Source of the DNA: Alphaproteobacteria bacterium
GTDB lineage: Bacteria > Pseudomonadota > Alphaproteobacteria > Rhizobiales > JAKIUO01
Length of the DNA: 48,590 bases
Assembly: GCA_024279115.1 (NCBI GenBank)
Contig: JAJRRW010000090.1
Location: 1-48,590 of the forward strand
Direction of reading: 5' to 3'
Both the position numbers and the translations under genes were made by a program. This document shows, one piece after another, positions 29,150-36,317 of the stretch. The notes under the pieces were generated by a model that was given only the letters and a program-made list of their open reading frames with translations, did not search any database and was not told the origin of the DNA. Every line of letters starts with the position of its first letter. Positions within the stretch are counted from its first letter, which is position 1.

Positions 29150-30385
29150 CTATCCAGCCACCGGCTCCGCAACGGCACCACTGGCGGCCCCGTCCGTCAT
29201 GCCAATTTGACGATCAAGACGAATGGCAACATGGCCGTTTTTACTGCCCATCATCCCCTCGCCCAATGTAATATTCCCACTTTTGATGCTGATCAGTTCA
29301 TCAGGCGCACATTCCAGCATAACCGTATCTCCGACTTGCAATGTCATTAGTCGCTGCAACGGCATACTCATTTCAGACAATATTGCTTCAATCGGCAATT
29401 CTGTATTCCAGATCTCGTGGGCCAAATGCTCTTCCCAGATTGCATCATTGCCAAATTTTTCCCCCATGAACCCTTGCAGCAACAATTCTCTGATGGGTTC
29501 CAGAGTGGACAAAGGCAGCACCACCTCGATGCGCCCGCCCCGGTCTTCCATATCGATCCGCAGTTCGACCCGGATGGCGGCATTGGATTCTCTGGCAATG
29601 GTTGCAAAGCGCGGATTGGTCTCTAGCCGGTCAAGCTTGAACGAGACCGGCGACAGCGGCCGAAAAGCGTTCTCGGTATCTTCTAGAATGACCTCGATCA
29701 TGCGCTTGACGAGATTGGTCTCGATGGTTGTATAGGGCCGCCCCTCAATGCGAATAGCGTCTGAACCACGCCCGCCCAGCAACACATCCACAATGGAGTA
29801 AATCAAATTGGACTCAACCGTTACCATGCCAAAATTATCCCATTCTTTGGCATGAAAAACAGCCAGCATGGCTGGCAGAGGGATCGAATTCATATATTCG
29901 CCAAAGCGGATCGTGGTGATTGCGTCAAGGGTCACCTCCACATTGTCAGACGTGAAATTGCGCAAGCTGGTTGTCAATAAACGCACCAGTCGGTCAAAGA
30001 TAATTTCAAGCATTGGCAGGCGTTCATAAGAGACCACACCTGAATTCAAAATGGCTTTTATGCCGCTTAGGTTTTTATCGCTACTTTCACTTGCCTTAAA
30101 TCCCAAAAGGCTGTCGATTTCACCTTGTGAAAGAAGTCTTGCTGCGCGCTCGCCCGAGCTTTCATCCATGCCGCCATCGACCAGTGAGGCCCATTGCGCT
30201 GCCACATCACCCCCACCGTCATCATCATCGCCTTCCATACCAAGGTCAGCGCCCCAGGCGGCAGCAAGGTCATCTTGCTCCCCCCCCTCATCCATGATGC
30301 CGATATCTCCATCGTCATCGAGGTCCATGCCCTCACCCCATGCATCGGCCAATGCATCCTGGTCTTCATCACCACCTGAAGTCAT
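29150..30385 (-). CDS. fliM: Flagellar motor switch protein FliM
   Basis: 411 residues. The CheY-binding peptide LSQGEIDSLLGF, normally at the extreme N-terminus, is at residues 85-96. The CheC-like middle domain (YERLPMLEIIFDRLVRLLT ... NPRFATIARESN) and the FliN-like C-terminal domain (LQVGDTVMLECAPDELISIKSGN) follow as usual. The first 84 residues are very acidic and contain three related units: DQDALADAWGEGMDLDDD (8-25), EQDDLAAAWGADLGMEGDD (36-54) and DVAAQWASLVDGG (60-72). FliM forms the C ring with FliG and FliN. It is preceded by fliL (53-base gap). The extension may hold extra response-regulator docking sites (inference). Confidence 0.95.
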   Translation of the reverse strand: MTSGGDEDQDALADAWGEGMDLDDDGDIGIMDEGGEQDDLAAAWGADLGMEGDDDDGGGDVAAQWASLVDGGMDESSGERAARLLSQGEIDSLLGFKASESSDKNLSGIKAILNSGVVSYERLPMLEIIFDRLVRLLTTSLRNFTSDNVEVTLDAITTIRFGEYMNSIPLPAMLAVFHAKEWDNFGMVTVESNLIYSIVDVLLGGRGSDAIRIEGRPYTTIETNLVKRMIEVILEDTENAFRPLSPVSFKLDRLETNPRFATIARESNAAIRVELRIDMEDRGGRIEVVLPLSTLEPIRELLLQGFMGEKFGNDAIWEEHLAHEIWNTELPIEAILSEMSMPLQRLMTLQVGDTVMLECAPDELISIKSGNITLGEGMMGSKNGHVAIRLDRQIGMTDGAASGAVAEPVAG

Positions 30386-30438
30386 AGATCTGATCTCCCT
30401 GTTCTCAACGCCGTCGTTGCCTAATATGCCATCAAAGA

Positions 30439-30945
30439 TTACTGGATGATAATTTCCTTAAACAGCACGCGCTTTATTTCGGCGGGATGAATGGTGATAT
30501 TGATCCGTCGCATCAATTCGTTTTTCAACCGATAAACGCCCGCCGACCCTTCCAGATCAGAGCGCCGCATCTCGCGCAGATAAATTTGAAACATGTCCTG
30601 AATTCGGGGCATTTTCGGCGTCAGCGCGTCGATATTTTTTTGACTGTCAGCTTCAATGGCGATCTTCAACTTGAGATATTGTGGCCGCTTGCGTCCCGAT
30701 GCCAGATTGACCACCATTTCAGGAATGTCGAAATAAACAGAGGGCGCTTGAGCCTCACTTTTACTGCTATCCATAGAGCCACCACCAAACAGACCCATAA
30801 AATAGGCTCCGCCACCGCCACCAAGAAGAAGGACAACAGCGCCGATGGCAATCATCATCATCGGCAGCTTCTTCTTCGCGTCTTCTTTCGCGCCTTCTTC
30901 ACCATCACCGCCTTCTTCATCGCTGACGTCATCTGTCTTCGCCAT
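30439..30945 (-). CDS. fliL: Flagellar basal-body protein FliL
   Basis: 168 residues: an acidic cytoplasmic tail (residues 1-25), one membrane helix (LPMMMIAIGAVVLLLGGGGGAYFMGLF, about 27-53), and the periplasmic FliL domain (YFDIPEMVVNLAS ... YLKLKIAIEAD ... LKNELMRRINITI). FliL rings surround the stator and raise torque. It is the first gene of the minus-strand set; its promoter must lie in the 30946-31258 gap shared with flgF. No convincing minus-strand sigma-54 site was found there. Confidence 0.94.
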   Translation of the reverse strand: MAKTDDVSDEEGGDGEEGAKEDAKKKLPMMMIAIGAVVLLLGGGGGAYFMGLFGGGSMDSSKSEAQAPSVYFDIPEMVVNLASGRKRPQYLKLKIAIEADSQKNIDALTPKMPRIQDMFQIYLREMRRSDLEGSAGVYRLKNELMRRINITIHPAEIKRVLFKEIIIQ

Positions 30946-31063
30946 GGCGCTTGTTCTCCCGGGGCCTTGATTGTTCCACTATATGCAAAGCGGCACTATG
31001 CCTGTCCGCTCGGCTATTTTTGCCGCCCAAACAGTTAATCCTTTATTACCAAGCCGCCCAATA

Positions 31064-31078
31064 CGGCAGATATTGCCG
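31064..31078. promoter_or_regulatory. Candidate activator site upstream of the flgF sigma-54 promoter
   Basis: CGGCA-GATAT-TGCCG, about 75-90 bases upstream of the promoter, where a sigma-54 enhancer-binding protein usually binds. On the minus strand it reads CCCGGCAATATCTGCCG, loosely like the FlbD (ftr) sites of Caulobacter as I recall them. Only position and symmetry support it. Confidence 0.35.
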
Positions 31079-31152
31079 GGAAATTTTTGCCCCAAGTGCA
31101 GAGCTGCACGTTGAGCAATTTTCTATCTAGCTGTTTTTACTTGTTATTTTAC

Positions 31153-31168
31153 TGGCACGCCTTGTGCA
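31153..31168 (+). promoter_or_regulatory. Sigma-54 promoter of flgF-flgG-flgA-flgH
   Basis: TGGCACGCCTTGTGCA matches the -24/-12 consensus TGGCACG-N4-TTGCW, with the required 10 bases between GG and GC and one mismatch (G for the first T of TTGC). Transcription would start near 31179, about 80 bases before flgF. Confidence 0.8.
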
Positions 31169-31258
31169 GCATGATCATGGTTAATGTTGAACCAATGTTC
31201 AGCTCGGTCGCATTTTGGCGACCGGAGAGTTTACTCTAGACCAAGCGGTACATGCCTT

Positions 31259-31999
31259 ATGGAAAATACGATTCTCGTCACCTTGTCGCGGCAGATAACC
31301 TTGCAGCGGAAAATGGACATTATCGCCAATAATATGGCCAACATGAATACGCCCGGCTTCAAAAGTGACGAATTGAAATTTGAAGAATATCTGACGCCCA
31401 TCGCCAGCGTCGATGGATTTGAGGGACCTGACAAACAGGTCAAATTTGTCACCGACCCTCACCTCATCCGAAATATGGCCTCTGGAGGCGAACGCCGCAC
31501 CGGGCGTGAACTTGATGTCTCCATTGGCGATGGTGGCTGGATGGTGGTCGATGCACCACAAGGCGAGCGCTTCACCAGAAATGGCCAACTTAAACTATCG
31601 GGCGAAGGCACGCTTGTCACATCAGAGGGCTATCCCGTACTTGGGGAAGGTGGCGAGATTACCTTTGAGCCTGGTGAAACCGGCATTGTCATCGGCAAAG
31701 ACGGTACCATTTCCACCACACAGGGCAACAAAGGCAGATTGCGCATTGTTGAATTTCAGAACCCCCAGGCCATGAGCAAGCAAGGCAATAGCCTCTACAA
31801 TAGCGACGAAACACCGGTCGATAGTGAAAATCCCATTGTCACTCAAGGGGCCTATGAGACATCCAATGTGCAGCCCATGAAGCAGATGACCCAGATGATC
31901 GAAACCGTGCGTGCCTACTCCTCGATCGCCAAGATGCTTGAAGCTGTCGATGAATCCCGGGGCAAGGCCATCCAGCAACTAGGACGTACCGATAGCTAA
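31259..31999 (+). CDS. flgF: Flagellar basal-body rod protein FlgF
   Basis: 246 residues. The N-terminal rod signature is at MDIIANNMANMNTPGFKSDE, and the C-terminal rod segment (NVQPMKQMTQMIETVRAYSSI) is present. The central part (DGGWMVVDAPQGERFTRNGQLKLSGEG) is the FlgE/F/G-like domain. FlgF forms the proximal rod. The ATG at 31259 gives the family N-terminus MENTILVTLSRQ; the upstream in-frame ATG at 31184 lies at the presumed transcription start and adds unrelated residues. The ribosome site is weak. First gene of the operon. Confidence 0.94.
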   Translation: MENTILVTLSRQITLQRKMDIIANNMANMNTPGFKSDELKFEEYLTPIASVDGFEGPDKQVKFVTDPHLIRNMASGGERRTGRELDVSIGDGGWMVVDAPQGERFTRNGQLKLSGEGTLVTSEGYPVLGEGGEITFEPGETGIVIGKDGTISTTQGNKGRLRIVEFQNPQAMSKQGNSLYNSDETPVDSENPIVTQGAYETSNVQPMKQMTQMIETVRAYSSIAKMLEAVDESRGKAIQQLGRTDS

Positions 32000-32053
32000 A
32001 ACCTCTGGCATCCAATATCTGCACGCATGATTTAAGATAGAAAGAACAACAAG

Positions 32054-32842
32054 ATGAGATCACTACAGACCGCTGCAACCGGCATGCACGCTCAAGAACG
32101 CAATGTCGAGGTTATCTCCCACAATATCGCCAATATGCGCACCACCGGTTACAAGCAGATCCGGGCAGAGTTTCAGGATTTGCTATATGAGGACCTGCGG
32201 CGCGTGGGGTCCAGCAGCTCTGAAAATGGTACCAAAGTCCCCACCGGCATTCAGATCGGTTACGGGGTCAAGACCGCCGCAACGTCTCGTATTATGAGCC
32301 AGGGCAGCCTGCAATCAACATCAAAAGATTATGATGTGGCAATCCGGGGAGAGGGCTTTTTGCGCATCGCCCTGCCCGATGGACAGACCGGCTATTCGCG
32401 TGATGGCTCCCTTGAACTTGATGCCAACGGCAATCTTGTCACCCTTGATGGCTATTTGATCGAGCCCTCTATCACCGTGCCCAATAATGCCAAATCTTTC
32501 TCCATCAGCAAGGAGGGACTTGTCGAAGTGACCCTGGATGGGCAGACCGCACCAACCAGCCTTGGCACCATCCAGATCGCACGTTTTGTCAACAAGTCAG
32601 GCCTCTCCAGCGTTGGCGATAACCTTTATCTGGAAACAGCCGCCAGCGGCGAGCCTGTTGTGGGCAACCCGGGTGATGACGGTTTTGGCACGACATTGCA
32701 GCGCTTTCTTGAAGCCTCAAATGTCAACGCCGTTGCCGAGCTCTCAGACCTTATCGCGGCGCAGCGCGCCTATGAAATGAACGCCAAGGTGATCAGTTCA
32801 TCAGATGAAATGATGCAAACGACTTCAAATATCCTTCGTTAG
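32054..32842 (+). CDS. flgG: Flagellar basal-body rod protein FlgG (distal rod)
   Basis: 262 residues, the usual length for FlgG. It begins MRSLQTAATGMHAQERNVEV and has the rod signature SHNIANMRTTGYKQIRAEFQD. The FlgG-specific segment RVGSSSSENGTKVPTGIQIGYGVK sits at about residues 50-75, and the C-terminus reads LSDLIAAQRAYEMNAKVISSSDEM. It is secreted by the flagellar export gate and forms the distal rod. It lies 54 bases after flgF and 19 before flgA. Confidence 0.96.
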   Translation: MRSLQTAATGMHAQERNVEVISHNIANMRTTGYKQIRAEFQDLLYEDLRRVGSSSSENGTKVPTGIQIGYGVKTAATSRIMSQGSLQSTSKDYDVAIRGEGFLRIALPDGQTGYSRDGSLELDANGNLVTLDGYLIEPSITVPNNAKSFSISKEGLVEVTLDGQTAPTSLGTIQIARFVNKSGLSSVGDNLYLETAASGEPVVGNPGDDGFGTTLQRFLEASNVNAVAELSDLIAAQRAYEMNAKVISSSDEMMQTTSNILR

Positions 32843-32861
32843 ACCCATTGGGAGTTGAATA

Positions 32862-33860
32862 ATGATGAACTCGGTTTTCAAAAAGCACTCGCAATGGTAT
32901 CGCCATGAGGTCATCTATCCGTTTGTTTTGACATTCATTCTTGCTGGCTTCATGCCCGGCTTGGCCAAGGCGCTGGCGCCCCAGTTGCAAGAAAAAGTGA
33001 CGGTAAGTGATCGACTGGTGACCCTTGGCGACCTGTTTAAGGAAGCTAGCCTACAGTCTCACGCGCCACTGTTTCGATCCCCTGACCCTGGCACGACGGG
33101 CAAAATTTCCGTCCAGCGTATTTTGACCGCAGCCAAAAAGCATGGTCTCAAACTCCTTCAAAGGCCAGACTTTTCGATGGTCACAATCTCCCGCTCCAGT
33201 CGTCTGATAGAGCTGGCGGTTCTAAAGGATCGCATCCGCGATCGCCTTGAAGGCAAATACGCCTCGATGGACGCAAAAAGCCAGCTGGTCATCACCATTG
33301 CCAATCAAACGAAAGACCTGCATCTGGATGCCTCAGTGCAGGGCCAGCTAGACTTGTCCAGCATCGACTGGTCAGCGCGTTCGCAGCGCTTCACGGCTCG
33401 TTTTGATATCCCCGGTAGTGACACGATCACGTTAAGAGGCAGCGCCAGCCTGATGATTGAAGCTGGCGTTGCCAAACACAACATTGCCCGGGGCAAGCCG
33501 CTTGTTCGCGCCGACCTCGAACTCAACCTGGTTAAATCAGGTGGCCGACGCACACAGCGCTATGCCAGCATTGATGAAATGATCGGCCTGTCGGCAAAGC
33601 GCTCACTGCAAGCCGGGAAACCCATAAGTCTTACGGATCTCGAAGCCCCCGTGCTGATCCACAAAAACCAGCTTGTCACCATCTTGCTGGAAATTCCAGG
33701 GCTGGTGATCCGGGCCGAAGGAAAAGCCCTTGCCAGTGCTTCAAAAGGAGAAGCCGTGAAGGTGCTCAATACCCAGTCCAAACGCATTATCCATGCAACA
33801 GCGCGGGCCTCGGGCCTTGTTTCCGTGTCTCTGAAACAGTCCTTTGGCTCTGGCACTTAA
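32862..33860 (+). CDS. flgA: Flagellar P-ring assembly chaperone FlgA
   Basis: 332 residues. An N-terminal hydrophobic segment (YPFVLTFILAGFMPGLAKA, about residues 24-42) acts as a signal peptide for the periplasm. The C-terminal SAF-like domain is visible: VAKHNIARGKPLVRADLEL, then LSAKRSLQAGKPISLTDLEAP, NQLVTILLEIPGLVIRAEG and GEAVKVLNTQSKRIIHATA. FlgA helps FlgI polymerise into the P ring. Two ATGs are in tandem (32862, 32865), preceded by GGGAG. The N-terminal half is longer than in enterobacterial FlgA (about 220 residues), which is common in alphaproteobacteria. Confidence 0.92.
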   Translation: MMNSVFKKHSQWYRHEVIYPFVLTFILAGFMPGLAKALAPQLQEKVTVSDRLVTLGDLFKEASLQSHAPLFRSPDPGTTGKISVQRILTAAKKHGLKLLQRPDFSMVTISRSSRLIELAVLKDRIRDRLEGKYASMDAKSQLVITIANQTKDLHLDASVQGQLDLSSIDWSARSQRFTARFDIPGSDTITLRGSASLMIEAGVAKHNIARGKPLVRADLELNLVKSGGRRTQRYASIDEMIGLSAKRSLQAGKPISLTDLEAPVLIHKNQLVTILLEIPGLVIRAEGKALASASKGEAVKVLNTQSKRIIHATARASGLVSVSLKQSFGSGT

Positions 33861-33872
33861 TGAGCTGAGTTG

Positions 33873-34664
33873 ATGAGTTATTTAATGTTGAAAAGGTTCA
33901 AGCATATCGTGAAGAATGTAACATCATTTGCAAGACTGTCTATCCTGGCTCTGACAATGTCGGTACTCGCCGGCTGCAGCAGCATGGACCGTCTGTCAGA
34001 AATCGGTAAAGAGCCCCCACTGACAAAAATCAGCAATCCGGTACAACAGCCAGGCTATCGCCCGGTCAGCTTGCCAATGCCTCCTCCAGAGAACGCCTCC
34101 TATAGTCCCAATTCCCTCTGGCGCAATGGCTCGCGCTCGTTCTTCAAGGACCAGCGGGCCATGAAAGTTGGCGATATTCTCACCGTCATCGTCGAGATCA
34201 CAGACAAGGCGACCATCAGCAACAAGACGGCGCGAGACCGGACGTCGACGAAAAACCTTGGCATTGATAATCTTGGCGGCTTTGAACAGCTGGCAACCAA
34301 ATTATTGCCCTCAGGAGCAGATGCCACAAAGCTCGTGGGCATCAATTCGACGACCGCCAATGCCGGCAATGGCTCGGTCAACAGATCAGAAAGACTGATC
34401 ACCAAAATCGCCGCCATCGTCACGCAAAAACTACCCAATGGCAATCTGGTTATCGAAGGTCGCCAGGAAGTGCGGGTCAATTACGAAGTACGCGAAATGA
34501 TGATTGCCGGCATTGTACGGCCCGAAGACATATCGGCACAAAACCGCATCGACATCTCCAAGATTGCTGAAGCCAGAGTATCCTATGGCGGCCGTGGTCA
34601 CATCACCGACGTCCAGCGACCTCCCGTCGGACATGCTGTGCTCGATGTGCTGCTGCCATTTTAA
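33873..34664 (+). CDS. flgH: Flagellar L-ring lipoprotein FlgH
   Basis: About 263 residues. A lipoprotein signal peptide ends in the lipobox LAGC (SILALTMSVLAGC), so the protein is acylated and placed in the outer membrane. The FlgH domain is clear: SLWRNGSRSFFKDQRAMKVGDILTV, then LITKIAAIVTQKLPNGNLVIEGRQEVRVNYE and GIVRPEDISAQNRI. It forms the L ring. Possible starts are a TTG at 33870, ATG at 33873 and ATG at 33885; the ATGs are preferred, and all leave a valid signal peptide. A strong terminator follows, so flgH closes the operon. Confidence 0.94.
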   Translation: MSYLMLKRFKHIVKNVTSFARLSILALTMSVLAGCSSMDRLSEIGKEPPLTKISNPVQQPGYRPVSLPMPPPENASYSPNSLWRNGSRSFFKDQRAMKVGDILTVIVEITDKATISNKTARDRTSTKNLGIDNLGGFEQLATKLLPSGADATKLVGINSTTANAGNGSVNRSERLITKIAAIVTQKLPNGNLVIEGRQEVRVNYEVREMMIAGIVRPEDISAQNRIDISKIAEARVSYGGRGHITDVQRPPVGHAVLDVLLPF

Positions 34665-34686
34665 CTCTTGAGAAAATTTTCACAAT

Positions 34687-34716
34687 AAAAAAGGCACCTC
34701 GCGAGGTGCCTTTTTT
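34687..34716 (+). terminator. Rho-independent terminator after flgH (bidirectional)
   Basis: AAAAAAGGCACCTCG and its complement CGAGGTGCCTTTTTT form a perfect 30-base palindrome, 22 bases after the flgH stop. The A and T runs let it work on both strands, so it can also stop transcripts coming from dksA. Confidence 0.92.
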
Positions 34717-34760
34717 ATGCAACGATCAAATCGTTTATTTCGAACCTGTCGCCGGTGTCT

Positions 34761-34865
34761 CTAGGGTCTTTCCGTTTTAGGTTGACAAAATGAAAGCCCC
34801 TAGCTCTTTGTTTTATCGTGCTTCTTATCGGAAAACCGGTACCCACTTTTCTCGGAAGCACTCTA
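34761..34865 (-). repeat. 105-bp dispersed intergenic repeat, copy 2 (inverted relative to copy 1)
   Basis: It is the reverse complement of 20518-20622 with one base difference seen. It fills the gap between the flgH terminator and dksA. Its terminal bases overlap the last codon of dksA, so the dksA stop (TAG, 34865-34863) lies inside the repeat. Confidence 0.9.
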
Positions 34866-35309
34866 ATTGCGAAAAATGCGTTCTTTTCTCTCATGTCGCT
34901 CTTGTGCCTCGATACCCAAAACCGCAATCGGCCTGGCATCCAGCCGCTTTAGCCCAATGGGCTCACCGGTTTCCATGCAATAGCCATAACTGCCATCTTC
35001 GATACGCTCGATCGCTTCATCAATTTTGGCAATCAGCTTACGCTGCCGATCACGAGCGCGAAGCTCCAGTGATTTGTCAGTTTCGGCAGATGCCCTGTCG
35101 GCATTGTCAGAATGTTGAGAGCTGTCTTCGTGCAGATATTGCAAAGTATCCCTGTTGGCTTTGAGAATATCATCTTTCCAGTCCTGCAGCTTTTTGGCGA
35201 AATAAGCCAATTGGCGGGCATTCATGAATTTTTCGCTCTCGGACGGTACATAGCCATCCAATTTAATCGTCTTTTTCGCAGGTTTTTTTGCTTCCACTTT
35301 TCGCAGCAT
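34863..35309 (-). CDS. dksA: DksA-type transcription factor
   Basis: About 148 residues. A coiled-coil hairpin (MNARQLAYFAKKLQDWKDDILKANRDTLQYLHEDS ... RKLIAKIDEAIERIEDGSYG) is followed by the zinc-finger region GYCMETGEPIGLKRLDARP. Only one of the four E. coli zinc cysteines remains, the norm in alphaproteobacterial DksA. It binds RNA polymerase's secondary channel and works with ppGpp. Start: AAGGAGA is 6-7 bases before the ATG at 35309 (MLRKVEAKK); the ATG at 35315 is too close and upstream ATGs lack a site. The stop is supplied by the adjoining repeat. dksA next to flagellar genes is also known in Caulobacter. Confidence 0.92.
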   Translation of the reverse strand: MLRKVEAKKPAKKTIKLDGYVPSESEKFMNARQLAYFAKKLQDWKDDILKANRDTLQYLHEDSSQHSDNADRASAETDKSLELRARDRQRKLIAKIDEAIERIEDGSYGYCMETGEPIGLKRLDARPIAVLGIEAQERHERKERIFRN

Positions 35310-35634
35310 AATCATTCTCCTTGGCATCATGGCATTACCCATCACTTCAAGACCTTGCAATTGCGCTCAACAAATACAACTCATCGATACCGATGCCTGA
35401 ACCCCCGCCCAGTCCGGGCTTGATTTCAGGTTTCTGTTCAGAGCGTTTTTAATTGCCCATCACACTATTGGCAACAACCAACTGGCAATTTGGCTCGCTA
35501 AATGTCCTTCCCAGACAGAAGGGCCAAAGAACTGGGCAATATTGTGTACGGATTGGGATAATATAAGGGCCAAGCCAAGGTCAAACATTCCTTGCTGGCA
35601 ACGTTAACTTCCAACACAGCCGCCAAGGCTCTGT
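35310..35634. other. dksA-fliX intergenic region
   Basis: This 325-base stretch holds the promoter region of dksA and the end of fliX transcription. I see no gene and no clear terminator or promoter in it. Confidence 0.5.
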
Positions 35635-36063
35635 TTAACGTCGGTTTTGCTCGAATTTGGCCAACTCGACACGAGCGCGAAGCTCTATGTGATCAAGCAC
35701 ATTCATCAAGGCCGGATCACCAAGATTATGCCGTTGTTTATCAACAAGTGAGGCCAGATGAACAAGTTTTTGCCGCGATAACTGTCCCGATAAAACGTCT
35801 ATTTTGAGAGAATCAAGCACATCCAGTGTGTCATGACCACGACTGACCGCAACGCTCCTTTGCTGCTGCTGCTCGTCTCCTTGAACGGCCAGCAAAGCTG
35901 AAATACTGCCAATCGGCAGTGATGTTGCTGCTTTTGTTGCGGGAGCGGTTTGCGGCAATGATGAATGAGACTCCACATTAAATGCAGCGCCTGAACCATC
36001 CGAAGCCGCTTTCTTTGAAGATTTGCGCGCTCCCCCAATCGGCCTGTTCTGCGTGATCCTCAT
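35635..36063 (-). CDS. fliX: Flagellar assembly regulator FliX
   Basis: 142 residues. The N-terminal NRPIGGARKSSKKA is basic and flexible; the C-terminal half carries the FliX core: AVSRGHDTLDVLDSLKIDVLSGQLS, LVDKQRHNLGDPALMNVLDHIELRARVELAKFE. In Caulobacter, FliX couples early flagellar assembly to the sigma-54 activator FlbD. Here it is divergent from flgI, as in Caulobacter, and flgI has a sigma-54 promoter. The family seems limited to alphaproteobacteria. Confidence 0.9.
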   Translation of the reverse strand: MRITQNRPIGGARKSSKKAASDGSGAAFNVESHSSLPQTAPATKAATSLPIGSISALLAVQGDEQQQQRSVAVSRGHDTLDVLDSLKIDVLSGQLSRQKLVHLASLVDKQRHNLGDPALMNVLDHIELRARVELAKFEQNRR

Positions 36064-36141
36064 TGCATTCCCCCCCGGAGCTGTATGAATGACAGTTTTG
36101 TCCCGGTCAGAATTGCCGGATCACATTAACAGCAGGTAAAG

Positions 36142-36159
36142 GGCAGGTAATTTTTGCCG
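36142..36159. promoter_or_regulatory. Candidate activator site between fliX and flgI
   Basis: GGCA-N9-TGCCG, about 95-110 bases upstream of the flgI sigma-54 promoter. Its minus strand starts CGGCAAAAATTACC, resembling the site upstream of the flgF promoter (CGGCAATATC), though the half-site spacing differs. The support is positional only. Confidence 0.3.
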
Positions 36160-36252
36160 ATCAACAGGCAGTCCTAACCGCCCGCCCACGGAACACAAGT
36201 CTCAATATATTTTTTTGTATGTTATTTCAATAACTTACGGATCGACCAGAAC

Positions 36253-36268
36253 TGGCACGTTCCTTGTA
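36253..36268 (+). promoter_or_regulatory. Sigma-54 promoter of the flgI operon
   Basis: TGGCACGTTCCTTGTA, with -24 TGGCACG and -12 TTGTA (consensus TTGCW) at the right spacing. It shares ACTGGCACG with the flgF promoter. The start would be near 36279, about 40 bases before the flgI start codon. Confidence 0.72.
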
Positions 36269-36317
36269 AATGAGTTTACTAACAATTATAACTGATTTTC
36301 CGTTGGAGTGATGCTTC

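Larger units (their letters stand above)
30946..31258. other. Divergent fliL-flgF regulatory region
   Basis: This 313-base gap separates the two flagellar operons. It holds a sigma-54 promoter for flgF (31153-31168) and two short palindromes upstream of it: CGGCA-GATAT-TGCCG (31064-31078) and the perfect dyad GTGCAGAGCTGCAC (31096-31109). No gene is visible. Confidence 0.7.

Noticed and set aside
30964-30980. Minus-strand sigma-54 promoter for fliL (TGGAAC...GGCC)
   Set aside because: The spacing fits, but the -24 and -12 cores are poor and the start would leave only a few bases before the fliL ATG.
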